Of a DNA stretch of 64,000 nucleotides, positions 43,042 through 51,206 are shown piece by piece. The translations under genes were made by a program, and so were the position numbers. How positions within the stretch are numbered: position 1 is the stretch's first letter; every line of letters starts with the position of its first letter. The notes beneath the pieces are model-generated. The model did not search any database, was not told the DNA's origin, and saw only the letters and a program-made list of their open reading frames with translations. The stretch spans positions 1 to 64,000 of the forward strand of contig NZ_QKZO01000010.1 of assembly GCF_003254295.1 (NCBI RefSeq), written 5' to 3'. Source of the DNA: Rhodobacter capsulatus. Lineage in GTDB: Bacteria; Pseudomonadota; Alphaproteobacteria; Rhodobacterales; Rhodobacteraceae.

Positions 43042-43775
43042 GCGGTTGGGTCACGGTTGCCGGGCTTGGGCCCGGGCGCGAGGATCTGGTGACGCCCGAG
43101 GTCACCGCGGCGCTGGCCGAAGCGACCGATATCGTCGGCTACATCCCCTACGTCGCCCGCATCGCCCCGCGCGAAGGCCTGGTGCTGCATCCGACCGACA
43201 ACCGGGTCGAACTGGATCGCGCCACCCATGCCCTTGAAATGGCGGCAGAAGGTCGGCGCGTGGTGGTGGTGTCTTCGGGCGATCCGGGGGTCTTTGCCAT
43301 GGCTTCGGCTGTGTTCGAGGCGCTGGAAGCCCATCCCGAATACGCCGGAACCGAGATCCGCATCCTGCCCGGCATCACCGCGATGCTGGCGGCAGCAGCA
43401 GCGGCCGGGGCGCCCTTGGGGCACGACTTCTGCGCCATCAATCTTTCGGATAATCTCAAACCTTTCGAAATTCTCGAAAAGCGGCTGCGGCACGCGGCGC
43501 GCGGCGATTTCGCGATGGCCTTTTACAATCCGCGTTCGAAATCGCGTCCGCATCAATTCGCCCGCGTGCTGGAGATCCTGCGCGAGGAATGCGAGCCCGG
43601 GCGCCTGATCCTGTTCGCCCGCGCTGTGACGACGCCCGAACAGGCGATCACCGTGGTCGAATTGCGCGACGCGACGCCCGAGATGGCCGACATGCGGACC
43701 GTGGTTCTGGTCGGCAATGCCAGCACCCGCCGCGTCGGGCCCTGGGTCTATACGCCGCGTGGCGTCGCGCCGTGA
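43038..43775 (+). CDS. cobJ: Precorrin-3B C17-methyltransferase
   Basis: A 245-residue tetrapyrrole methylase carrying out ring contraction with C17 methylation. Signatures are VAGLGPGREDLVTPEV, the substrate region VVVVSSGDPGVFAMASAVFEAL, ILPGITAMLAAAAAAGAPLGHDFCAINLSD and FAMAFYNPRSKSR. Its substrate precorrin-3B should come from CobZ encoded at 51-54 kb. Its 3' end overlaps the convergent cobK gene by 28 bases. Confidence 0.95.
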   Translation: MSGWVTVAGLGPGREDLVTPEVTAALAEATDIVGYIPYVARIAPREGLVLHPTDNRVELDRATHALEMAAEGRRVVVVSSGDPGVFAMASAVFEALEAHPEYAGTEIRILPGITAMLAAAAAAGAPLGHDFCAINLSDNLKPFEILEKRLRHAARGDFAMAFYNPRSKSRPHQFARVLEILREECEPGRLILFARAVTTPEQAITVVELRDATPEMADMRTVVLVGNASTRRVGPWVYTPRGVAP

Positions 43776-44503
43776 TCGGCAAGCCAGCCCATCACCCCCT
43801 CGAGCGTGGCGCGGATCGCGCGCGCGGGGACGGCGGGCCGGTCGATCAGAATGACCGGCAGACCAAGGCTGCGGGCGGCCACAAGCTTCGCCTCGGCCCC
43901 CGCGCCCCCGGCGTTCTTGGCGACGACATGGGTGATGGTCTCGCTGCGCAGCAAGTCCGTATCCCCTTGCGCGTCAAAGGGGCCGCGGGCGATCACCGCC
44001 GTCGCATCGGGCAGGGGCAGCGGTGCTTCGGGCGGATCGACCAGCCGCAGCAAATAGTGATGCTGCGGTGCAGCGGAAAACGCGTCCAGATGCTGTTTGC
44101 CAATGGCAAGGAACACCCGCGCGGGCGTCTGCGGCAGCGCAGCGACGGCCCCGGCCAGATCGGGCACATGGGTCCAGCGATCGCCCGGCTGCGCGGCCCA
44201 GGGCGCGCGCTCGAAAGCACAAAGCGCCACGCCGGTTTGCGCACAGGCGGCGACCGCGTTCGCGCTCATCTGCGCGGCAAAGGGATGGGTGGCGTCGATC
44301 ACATGGGTCACGCCCTCGCGCGTCAGATAGTCCACCAGCCCCGCGACGCCGCCAAAGCCGCCGATGCGGGTGGGCAGCGGCTGGGCAACCGGCGCATCGG
44401 TCCGGCCCGCATAGGAAAAGACCGCATCAAAGCCTTGATCGGCAAGGGTTTTGGCAAGGCGGCTGGCTTCGGTGGTGCCGCCAAGCACAAGGAGGCGTGT
44501 CAT
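43748..44503 (-). CDS. cobK: Precorrin-6A reductase, antisense within the cob operon
   Basis: A 251-residue NADPH-dependent enzyme reducing precorrin-6A to precorrin-6B. It starts TRLLVLGGTTEASRLAKTLA, a Rossmann-like entry, and has HVIDATHPFAAQMSANAVAAC and RVFLAIGKQHLDAFS. It is the only gene in the cobW-to-cobF stretch on the minus strand. The chosen ATG (44503-44501) forms a CATG palindrome with the ATG of cobL (44502-44504), so the two divergent start codons overlap by two base pairs. An upstream ATG at 44524 has no ribosome-binding site. Its 3' end overlaps cobJ by 28 bases. Its promoter must lie inside cobL. Confidence 0.92.
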   Translation of the reverse strand: MTRLLVLGGTTEASRLAKTLADQGFDAVFSYAGRTDAPVAQPLPTRIGGFGGVAGLVDYLTREGVTHVIDATHPFAAQMSANAVAACAQTGVALCAFERAPWAAQPGDRWTHVPDLAGAVAALPQTPARVFLAIGKQHLDAFSAAPQHHYLLRLVDPPEAPLPLPDATAVIARGPFDAQGDTDLLRSETITHVVAKNAGGAGAEAKLVAARSLGLPVILIDRPAVPARAIRATLEGVMGWLADHGATPRGV

Positions 44504-45692
44504 GTCTGATCCGTGGTTGAGCATCGTGGGTCTGGGCGAAGATGGCCTTGAAGGCCTGTCCTTGGCAAGTCGTCAGGCGCTGGAAAAGGCCGAGGTGATC
44601 TTTGGCGGGCCGCGGCATCTGGAGCTTGTGGCGGCGGGCAGCCGCGGCCGGGCCTGGCCCGTGCCCTTTGATATTGCTCCGGTTCTGGCCTGTTGCGGGC
44701 GGGCGACGGTGGTTCTGGCCTCGGGCGATCCGTTCTGGTTCGGGGCGGGCTCGATGCTGGCGGAACGTTTGACGCCCGGCGAGTGGCGGGCGTTTCCGAT
44801 GCCCGGGGTGGTGTCGCATCTCTGCGCGCGGCTGGGCTGGCGGGCCGAGGAAACGCAGGCGCTTGGCCTGCATGCCGCGCCCTTTGGCCGGTTGCTGCCG
44901 GTGCTCGCGCGGGGCGTTCGGGCCATCGTCACGCTGCGCGACGGGGCCGCCGTGGGCGATCTGGCGGGCTGGCTGGTCGAAAACAGGCTTGGCGCGGTGC
45001 GGATGGTCGTGGCCGAGCGGCTGGGCGGACCAGCCGAAATGCTGCGCAGCATTGCCGCGCAAGACTATGATTTGACGAATGTTTCCGCGCCGGTCACGGT
45101 GGCGCTGGATGGTGCGGATCTCGCCCCCGGCGCGGGGCTTTCGCAGGTGCCGGGGCGGGCGGAAAATGCCTTTGCCCATGACGGGCAGATCACCAAATCG
45201 CCGATGCGGGCGCTGACGCTGGCGGCACTCGCCCCGCGCCGCGGCGAATTGTTGTGGGACATCGGCGGCGGCTCGGGCTCGGTCTCGGTCGAATGGTGTC
45301 TGGCGGGCGGACGCGCGATCACGATCGAGCCGCGCCCCGACCGGATCGAGAATATTCAAAAGAATATCTACACTTACGGGCTTTCCCCGCGGATGCGGGC
45401 GGTGCAGGGCACGGCCCCCGCGGCGCTGGCGGATCTGCCCCTGCCCGAGGCGGTGTTCATCGGTGGCGGCGGCTCGCAGGCGCTTTTCGACCGGCTGTGG
45501 GAGCGGCTTGTCCCCGGCACGCGGATCGTGGCGAATGCGGTGACGCTTGAATCCGAAGCGCTGCTTGCTGACCTGCACGCCCGCCATGGCGGCCAGCTTT
45601 TGCGCATCGACATTGCCGAGGCGCAGCCGCTGGGCCGGATGCGCGGCTGGTCGCCCAGCCGTCCGCAGCTGCAATGGAGCGGGCAAAGATGA
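44502..45692 (+). CDS. cobL: Precorrin-6Y C5,15-methyltransferase (decarboxylating), CbiE-CbiT fusion
   Basis: A 396-residue bifunctional enzyme. Residues 1-200 form the CbiE-like tetrapyrrole methylase (LSIVGLGEDGLEGLS, LASGDPFWFGAGSML, MPGVVSHLCARLGW). Residues about 210-396 form the CbiT-like class I methyltransferase and decarboxylase (ITKSPMRALTLAAL, LLWDIGGGSGSVSVEW, IEPRPDRIENIQKN). GGAGG lies 6 bases before ATG 44502, inside the first codons of antisense cobK. It is coupled to cobE by ATGA. Confidence 0.95.
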   Translation: MSDPWLSIVGLGEDGLEGLSLASRQALEKAEVIFGGPRHLELVAAGSRGRAWPVPFDIAPVLACCGRATVVLASGDPFWFGAGSMLAERLTPGEWRAFPMPGVVSHLCARLGWRAEETQALGLHAAPFGRLLPVLARGVRAIVTLRDGAAVGDLAGWLVENRLGAVRMVVAERLGGPAEMLRSIAAQDYDLTNVSAPVTVALDGADLAPGAGLSQVPGRAENAFAHDGQITKSPMRALTLAALAPRRGELLWDIGGGSGSVSVEWCLAGGRAITIEPRPDRIENIQKNIYTYGLSPRMRAVQGTAPAALADLPLPEAVFIGGGGSQALFDRLWERLVPGTRIVANAVTLESEALLADLHARHGGQLLRIDIAEAQPLGRMRGWSPSRPQLQWSGQR

Positions 45693-46021
45693 GGGTGGCG
45701 GGCGTCGGTTTTCGACCGGGAACCGGGTCAAAACCGCTGCGCCACGCCGTCGCGTCGCTGGGCAGGCTGGATGCTCTTGCCACGGCGCGCGAAAAAGCCG
45801 AAGAGCTTGCCGCCGCTCTGCCCGACTATCGGGTGATCGGCGTCACGGTGGCGGGGGTTGAAACGCCTTCGCAATCGGAGCGGGTCCGGGCGCTGAAAGG
45901 CACCGGATCGGTGGCAGAGGCGGCGGCGCTGGTCGCGGCGGGCAAGGGGGCGCGGCTGGTGCTGCCCCGACAGGTGATCGGCGGGGTGGTTCTTGCCGTG
46001 GCGGAGGGAGAGGACGAATGA
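45689..46021 (+). CDS. cobE: CobE, homologous to the C-terminal domain of CbiG
   Basis: A 110-residue protein. It begins [21 protein letters not shown], with the G-x-G-x-R pattern of the CbiG C-terminal domain, and ends [18 protein letters not shown]. In aerobic B12 producers CobE is encoded with the methylases, but its catalytic role is not settled; lactone handling by analogy with CbiG or tetrapyrrole binding is proposed. ATGA overlaps couple it to cobL and cobM. An in-frame ATG at 45674 would add five residues, but the overlap favours 45689. Confidence 0.88.
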   Translation: MRVAGVGFRPGTGSKPLRHAVASLGRLDALATAREKAEELAAALPDYRVIGVTVAGVETPSQSERVRALKGTGSVAEAAALVAAGKGARLVLPRQVIGGVVLAVAEGEDE

Positions 46022-46803
46022 CGGTGCATTTCATCGGCGCGGGGCCGGGGGCGGCGGATCTGATCACGATCCGCGGCCGCGATCTGATCGCGTCGTGTCC
46101 GGTCTGCCTTTACGCCGGATCGCTGGTGCCCGAGGCGCTGCTGAGCCATTGCCCGCCGGGTGCCAGGATCGTCAACACCGCGCCGATGAGCCTCGATGCG
46201 ATCATCGACACGATCGCCGAAGCCCATGGTGCGGGCCACGATGTCGCCCGGCTGCATTCGGGGGATCTGTCGATCTGGTCGGCGATGGGCGAGCAGTTGC
46301 GCCGCCTGCGCGCCTTGAACATTCCTTATGACGTGACGCCCGGTGTGCCCTCGTTCGCTGCCGCCGCCGCGACTTTGGGGGCCGAATTGACGCTTCCGGG
46401 CGTGGCGCAATCGGTCATTCTGACCCGCACCTCGGGGCGGGCCTCGGCGATGCCCGAAGGCGAGACGCTGGAGAATTTCGCCCGCACCGGGGCGGTTCTG
46501 GCCATTCACCTCTCGGTCCATGTGCTTGACGATGTTGTGCAAAAGCTGGTGCCGCATTATGGCGCCGATTGCCCGGTCGCTATCGTCTGGCGCGCAAGCT
46601 GGCCCGATCAGCGGGTGGTGCGCGCGACGCTTTCGACGCTGCAGACCAGCCTTGGCGCCGAGATGGAGCGCACGGCGCTGATCCTTGTCGGCCGCTCGCT
46701 CGCCACCGAGGATTTCGACGAAAGCCGTCTTTACGCGGGCGATTACGACCGCCGCTACCGCCCCTTGGGCACCCATCCGCGCTTTCCGGAGGGCACCGAA
46801 TGA
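46018..46803 (+). CDS. cobM: Precorrin-4 C11-methyltransferase
   Basis: A 261-residue tetrapyrrole methylase. Signatures are [50 protein letters not shown] and [23 protein letters not shown], which match CobM/CbiF. It makes precorrin-5. It is coupled by ATGA to cobE and to cobA. Confidence 0.95.
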   Translation: MTVHFIGAGPGAADLITIRGRDLIASCPVCLYAGSLVPEALLSHCPPGARIVNTAPMSLDAIIDTIAEAHGAGHDVARLHSGDLSIWSAMGEQLRRLRALNIPYDVTPGVPSFAAAAATLGAELTLPGVAQSVILTRTSGRASAMPEGETLENFARTGAVLAIHLSVHVLDDVVQKLVPHYGADCPVAIVWRASWPDQRVVRATLSTLQTSLGAEMERTALILVGRSLATEDFDESRLYAGDYDRRYRPLGTHPRFPEGTE

Positions 46804-47525
46804 GCGGTTTCGTTTCCTTCGTCTCCTCGGGCCCGGGCGATCCCGAGCTCTTGACGCTGAAGGCCGCCGACCGGCTGGCCAAGGCCGATGTGGTGCTGTT
46901 TGACGATCTTTCCGCCGGGCCGATCCTGGGCCATGCGCGGCCGGGGGCAGAGCTGATTGCGGTGGGCAAGCGGGCCGGGCGGCCCTCGCCGAAACAGGAT
47001 CATGTGAACCGGCTTCTGGTCGATCACGCGCTGACCGGGCTGCGGGTGGTGCGGCTGAAATCGGGGGATTCGGGGCTTTTCGGTCGGCTTGAGGAAGAGC
47101 TGGACGCGCTGACCGGCGCGGGCATTCCTTATGAGATCATCCCCGGCGTGCCCTCGGCCTGTGCCGCCGCCGCCGCGGCCGGGCTGCCGCTGACCCGCCG
47201 TCTGACCGCGCGCCGCGTGCAATTCGTCACCGGCGCCGATGTGACGGGCGATCTGCCCGAGGGGCTGAACTGGGCGGCGCTGGCCGACACCGGCGCGACG
47301 ACCGTCGTCTTCATGGGCAAGCGCACCTTCCCGAAACTGGCCGCCGATCTGATCGCGCATGGGCTGGCCCCCGACACGCCCGCGCTGCTGGCGGAAGCCG
47401 TGGGCCACCCCGAGCAAAGCGTGACCCGCTCGACCGTCGCGGATCTTGCCGCAAGCCTTGCCGCGGAACGCTCGGACCGGCCCGCGCTCATTCTTTACGG
47501 CCCGCTTTACGCTCCGGAGGCCTGA
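46800..47525 (+). CDS. cobA: Uroporphyrinogen-III C-methyltransferase
   Basis: A 241-residue SUMT making precorrin-2 from uroporphyrinogen III with two SAM. Features are [70 protein letters not shown] and [14 protein letters not shown]. It lacks the CysG oxidase/ferrochelatase domain, so it is dedicated to B12 supply. The branch-point enzyme is thus co-transcribed with the rest of the pathway. Confidence 0.94.
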   Translation: MSGFVSFVSSGPGDPELLTLKAADRLAKADVVLFDDLSAGPILGHARPGAELIAVGKRAGRPSPKQDHVNRLLVDHALTGLRVVRLKSGDSGLFGRLEEELDALTGAGIPYEIIPGVPSACAAAAAAGLPLTRRLTARRVQFVTGADVTGDLPEGLNWAALADTGATTVVFMGKRTFPKLAADLIAHGLAPDTPALLAEAVGHPEQSVTRSTVADLAASLAAERSDRPALILYGPLYAPEA

Positions 47526-47526
47526 G

Positions 47527-48294
47527 ATGATCGAGCTTTCCCTGATCGGCATCGGCACCGGCAATCCGCGCCACATCACCGGGCAGGCCGTCGATGCGAT
47601 GAACGCCGCCGATCTGATCCTGATCCCGCTCAAGGGCGCGGACAAATCCGATCTGGCCGGGCTGCGACGGCAGATTTGCGCGGCGCATCTGACGAACCCG
47701 GCGACGCGGGTCGTCGACTTCGCGCTGCCCGTCCGCGATGCCGCCAACCCCTCCTATCGCAAGGGGGTGGATGATTGGCACGATGCCATCGCCGAAGCCT
47801 GGCTTGCGGAAATCACCGCCCATTGTCCGGGGCTTGAGGGTCGGGTGGCGCTTCTGGTCTGGGGCGATCCTTCGCTTTACGACAGCACCTTGCGGATTGC
47901 CGAGCGGCTGAAATCCCGCCTGCCGATCACGACGAATGTCATCCCCGGCATCACCGCGATTCAGGCGCTGTGTGCCGCCCATGCGATCCCCTTGAACGAC
48001 ATCGGCGCGCCGGTCGTCATCACCACCGGGCGGCAATTGCGCGATCACGGCTGGCCCGCGGGCACCGATACGGTCGTTGCTATGCTCGATGGTGAATGCT
48101 CGTTCCAAAGTCTTGATCCGCAAGGGCTGACGATCTTCTGGGGCGCCTGTGTCGCGATGCCCGAAGAGGTGCTGATCGCAGGCCCCGTCTCGGAAGTGAC
48201 CGGGAAAATCCTGCAGGCCCGGGCCGATCTGCGCGCCCGGCACGGCTGGGTGATGGATATCTACCTGCTGCGTCGCAATGCGCCCAAGGCGTGA
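47527..48294 (+). CDS. cobF: Precorrin-6A synthase (deacetylating)
   Basis: A 255-residue methylase acting at C1 of precorrin-5 with loss of acetate, specific to the aerobic pathway. It starts IELSLIGIGTGNPRHITGQAVDAMNAADLILIPLKG, with KSDLAGLRRQIC and the CobF-specific DFALPVRD segment, then VALLVWGDPSLYDSTLRIAERL. The presence of cobF marks the pathway as oxygen-dependent, consistent with CobZ and BluB. It is the last gene before the second riboswitch, whose promoter begins only 12 bases after its stop. Confidence 0.94.
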   Translation: MIELSLIGIGTGNPRHITGQAVDAMNAADLILIPLKGADKSDLAGLRRQICAAHLTNPATRVVDFALPVRDAANPSYRKGVDDWHDAIAEAWLAEITAHCPGLEGRVALLVWGDPSLYDSTLRIAERLKSRLPITTNVIPGITAIQALCAAHAIPLNDIGAPVVITTGRQLRDHGWPAGTDTVVAMLDGECSFQSLDPQGLTIFWGACVAMPEEVLIAGPVSEVTGKILQARADLRARHGWVMDIYLLRRNAPKA

Positions 48295-48306
48295 CGCTTC
48301 CCGGCC

Positions 48307-48335
48307 TTGACCTCGCTTTCTCGCGCGGCTACTCC
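48307..48335 (+). promoter_or_regulatory. Promoter for the cbiM riboswitch transcript
   Basis: A -35 TTGACC (48307-48312) and a -10 TACTCC (48330-48335) are separated by 17 bases. They place the transcript start at about 48341-48343, at the 5' edge of the riboswitch P1 helix. The same geometry occurs at the cobW operon riboswitch. Confidence 0.55.
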
Positions 48336-48340
48336 AACAG

Positions 48341-48538
48341 GCGATGGTTCCCAACTGGACGGGATTAATAGGGAACACGGTGAGGATTACCCATCAGGGG
48401 CCTAATCCGTGGCTGCCCCCGCAACTGTGAGCGGCGAGACGACGGTCGAATGCCACTGGCCCCCCCGATCCACCGGGGAGAATGGCCGGGAAGGTGACCC
48501 GAGTTGATCGAACCGCAAGTCAGGAGACCTGCCATCGC
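48341..48538 (+). ncRNA. Cobalamin (AdoCbl) riboswitch upstream of cbiMNQO-cobZ-cobB
   Basis: This is a canonical architecture. AGGGAACACGGTGAGGATTA lies at 48370-48389, followed by TCCGTGGCTGCCCCCGCAAC, and GCCACTGG with CCGGGAAGG further on. The B12 box AGTCAGGAGACCTGCC lies at 48518-48533. The P1 helix is perfect: GCGATGG (48341-48347) with CCATCGC (48532-48538). A CCGGGG/CCCCGG hairpin follows at 48558-48577, before the GGAGG of cbiM at 48605-48609, and may be part of the expression platform. Confidence 0.96.
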
Positions 48539-48616
48539 TCTGGCGTCGCAAGCCTTCCCGGGGCGGGGTGTCCCCGGTCAATCCGAAAGCGGCGCGTTCG
48601 ATGTGGAGGTGTTCGC

Positions 48617-49285
48617 ATGCATATCATGGAGGGCTATCTGCCCGTCACCCATGCCATTGGCTGGTCCCTTGCCGCCGCCCCCTTTGTCGTCGCGGGCGCG
48701 CTGAAGATCCGCAAGATCGTCGCCGAACGCCCCGAGGCGCGGATGACCCTTGCCGCCGCGGGGGCCTTTGCCTTCGTGCTGTCGGCGCTGAAAATTCCCT
48801 CCGTCACCGGCTCGTGCTCGCACCCGACCGGCACCGGGCTGGGCGCGGTCGTCTTCGGCCCCTCGGTGATGGCGGTGCTCGGCGTGATCGTGCTGCTGTT
48901 TCAGGCGCTTTTGCTCGCCCATGGCGGTCTGACGACGCTGGGCGCTAATGCCTTTTCCATGGCGATCGTCGGGCCCTGGGTGGCCTTTGGCGTTTATAAA
49001 CTGGCGGGCAAGGCCGGGGCCTCGATGGCGGTTGCGGTGTTTCTGGCCGCTTTCCTCGGCGATCTGGCGACCTATGTGACCACCTCGCTGCAGCTGGCGC
49101 TGGCTTACCCCGATCCGGCCTCGGGCTTCCTTGGCGCGGCGCTGAAATTCGGCTCGGTCTTCGCGCTGACGCAGATCCCGCTTGCCATTGCCGAGGGTTT
49201 CCTGACCGTGATCGTCGTCGATGCCCTGGCGGGCAAGGTCGCCGACGAAGACAAACTGCGCATTCTGGCCGGGGAGGCACGCTGA
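48617..49285 (+). CDS. cbiM: Cobalt ECF transporter substrate-binding membrane protein CbiM
   Basis: A 222-residue polytopic protein starting MHIMEGYLP. The N-terminal Met-His-Ile-Met with His2 forms the Co2+ site in this family and depends on correct start choice. The ATG at 48617 has GGAGG 7 bases upstream and gives exactly that N-terminus. A second site region is [20 protein letters not shown] near residue 65. CbiM with CbiN gives basal cobalt uptake in R. capsulatus-type systems and, with CbiQO, high-affinity transport. It is overlapped by cbiN (TGATG). Confidence 0.95.
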   Translation: MHIMEGYLPVTHAIGWSLAAAPFVVAGALKIRKIVAERPEARMTLAAAGAFAFVLSALKIPSVTGSCSHPTGTGLGAVVFGPSVMAVLGVIVLLFQALLLAHGGLTTLGANAFSMAIVGPWVAFGVYKLAGKAGASMAVAVFLAAFLGDLATYVTTSLQLALAYPDPASGFLGAALKFGSVFALTQIPLAIAEGFLTVIVVDALAGKVADEDKLRILAGEAR

Positions 49286-49596
49286 TGAGCAGCAAACGGA
49301 CATTGTGGCTGCTGGCCGGAACCGTGGCGCTGGTGGTGGTGCCGCTTCTGATGGGCGGTGAATTCGGCGGCGCCGACGGGCAGGCGGCCGAGCTGATCGA
49401 GGCGACCGTGCCGGGCTTTGCCCCCTGGGCTGATCCGCTCTGGGAGCCGCCCAGCGGCGAGGTGGAAAGCCTGTTCTTCGCGCTGCAGGCGGCGCTTGGC
49501 GCCTTTGTCGTCGGGCTGGTGATCGGGCGCCGTCAGGGCGCGGCCAAGGCCCGCGAAGATAACGCCCCCGCCGCCCGGGCCGTCCCGGCGGAATGA
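49285..49596 (+). CDS. cbiN: Cobalt transporter auxiliary protein CbiN
   Basis: A 103-residue protein with two transmembrane helices (about residues 7-24 and 62-82) flanking a periplasmic loop FGGADGQAAELIEATVPGFAPWADPLWEPPSGEVES. The GADGxAxxxI pattern and the P-W-x-x-P-x-W-E-P-P-S-G-E-x-E-S stretch are CbiN signatures. The loop is thought to help load cobalt into CbiM. It is coupled to both cbiM and cbiQ. Confidence 0.94.
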   Translation: MSSKRTLWLLAGTVALVVVPLLMGGEFGGADGQAAELIEATVPGFAPWADPLWEPPSGEVESLFFALQAALGAFVVGLVIGRRQGAAKAREDNAPAARAVPAE

Positions 49597-50327
49597 GCCT
49601 CGCCTCGATCGATCGGGTCGCCGCGCAAGGTCATTGGCGCAGCCGCCCGCTGGCCGAAAAAAGCCTGATCGGTCTGGGGTTTCTGGCTTTGGCCGTGACC
49701 GTGCCGCCCTTTCCCGGGGCGGTGCTGGTCACGGTGGCGATCCTGGCCTTCACCTTTCTGGGCGCCCGGGTGCCGCTGCGCTTCTGGGCCTCGGTCGCGG
49801 TGCTGCCGCTGGGGTTTCTGACCACCGGGGCGGCAGTGCTTCTGATCCAGATCGGACCCGAGGGCATCGGCCTTGCCCCGGACGGCCCCGCCAAGGCCGC
49901 CGCGCTGGTGATGCGCGCCACGGCCGCGACCTGCTGCCTTCTCTTCCTCGCCACCACCACGCCCGCCGCCGATCTTCTGTCCGGCCTGCGCCGCTGGCGC
50001 GTGCCCGCCGAGCTGATCGAGATCGCGCTTCTGACCTATCGCTTTGTTTTCATTCTGGCCGAGGAAGCCGCCGCAATGACCACCGCGCAACGCGCCCGCC
50101 TTGGCCATGCCACCCGCCGTCGCTGGCTGCGCTCGACCGCGCAGGTGATCGCGGCGCTTTTGCCCCGCGCGCTGGCCCGCGCCCGGCGTCTGGAAACCGG
50201 GCTTGGCGCGCGCAACTGGCAGGGCGAGATGCGGGTGCTGTCGACCCGGCCCCCGGCCTCGGCCCGCGTGCTGGGCCTGATCCTGACCTTGCAAGCCGCG
50301 ATCCTTGCGGCCGGAGTGTTGCTGTGA
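49593..50327 (+). CDS. cbiQ: Cobalt ECF transporter T component CbiQ
   Basis: A 244-residue membrane protein. Two coupling-helix motifs appear near the middle and C-terminal side: YRFVFILAEEAAAMTTAQRARLG and the A-R-x-R-R-L-E-T-G-L-G-A-R segment near residue 195. These contact the ATPase. It joins CbiMN to CbiO. ATGA overlaps cbiN upstream and GTGA overlaps cbiO downstream. Confidence 0.94.
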   Translation: MSLASIDRVAAQGHWRSRPLAEKSLIGLGFLALAVTVPPFPGAVLVTVAILAFTFLGARVPLRFWASVAVLPLGFLTTGAAVLLIQIGPEGIGLAPDGPAKAAALVMRATAATCCLLFLATTTPAADLLSGLRRWRVPAELIEIALLTYRFVFILAEEAAAMTTAQRARLGHATRRRWLRSTAQVIAALLPRALARARRLETGLGARNWQGEMRVLSTRPPASARVLGLILTLQAAILAAGVLL

Positions 50328-51166
50328 CCCCGATCCTGGCCGCCGAGGCCCTGACCTACGCTTTCCCGGGCGGCGTGAAAGCGCTTGATGATCTGTCGCT
50401 TGCCGTGCCGAAGGGCGAAAGCCTGGCCATCCTTGGCCCGAATGGTGCCGGAAAATCGACGCTGCTTTTGCATCTGAACGGCACGTTGCGCCCGCAATCG
50501 GGCCGGGTGCTGCTGGGCGGCACCGCCACTGGCCATTCCCGCAAGGATCTGACCGGTTGGCGCCGCCGCGTCGGGCTGGTGCTGCAGGATGCCGATGACC
50601 AGCTTTTCGCGACCACGGTCTTCGAGGATGTCTCTTTCGGGCCCTTGAACCTCGGCCTTTCCGAAGCCGAGGCCCGCGCCCGGGTCGAGGAAGCGCTTGC
50701 GGCGCTCTCGATTTCCGATCTGCGCGACCGGCCGACCCACATGCTCTCGGGCGGGCAGAAGCGGCGGGTGGCGATTGCGGGCGCGGTGGCGATGCGCCCC
50801 GAGGTGCTGCTTCTCGATGAGCCCACCGCGGGGCTTGATCTGGCCGGGACCGAGCAGCTTTTGACCCTTTTGCGCGGGCTGCGCGCCGCCGGGATGACGC
50901 TGGTCTTTTCCACCCATGATGTCGAACTGGCCGCCGCGCTGGCGGACCGGGTGGCGCTCTTCCGCACCGGTCGCGTTCTGGCCGAGGGGGCGGCCGAGGC
51001 CGTGCTGTCGGACCGCGCGACGCTGGCCAAGGTGGCGCTGCGCCCGCCCCTGGTGATCGACCTTGCGCTTTTGGCGCGCGATCACGGCCTTTTGGCCCCC
51101 GAAGCGCCGCTGCCCAAGACCCGCGATGCGCTGGCGGCGCAGATGGCGGGCTGGACCCGGCGTTAG
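50324..51166 (+). CDS. cbiO: Cobalt ECF transporter ATPase CbiO
   Basis: A 280-residue ABC ATPase. Walker A is LGPNGAGKSTLL, the Q-loop is VLQDADDQLFATTVFEDVSFGP (typical of ECF ATPases), the signature is LSGGQKRRVAIAGA, Walker B is VLLLDEPTAGLD and the H-loop is FSTHD. The start is GTG at 50324, overlapping the cbiQ stop (GTGA); it is the only reasonable start. Only one ATPase gene is present, so a CbiO homodimer is expected. Confidence 0.94.
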   Translation: MTPILAAEALTYAFPGGVKALDDLSLAVPKGESLAILGPNGAGKSTLLLHLNGTLRPQSGRVLLGGTATGHSRKDLTGWRRRVGLVLQDADDQLFATTVFEDVSFGPLNLGLSEAEARARVEEALAALSISDLRDRPTHMLSGGQKRRVAIAGAVAMRPEVLLLDEPTAGLDLAGTEQLLTLLRGLRAAGMTLVFSTHDVELAAALADRVALFRTGRVLAEGAAEAVLSDRATLAKVALRPPLVIDLALLARDHGLLAPEAPLPKTRDALAAQMAGWTRR

Positions 51167-51206
51167 GCCGGTTTTCCTTGCCCGCGCCTTGCGTTACCCT
51201 GCTGCG

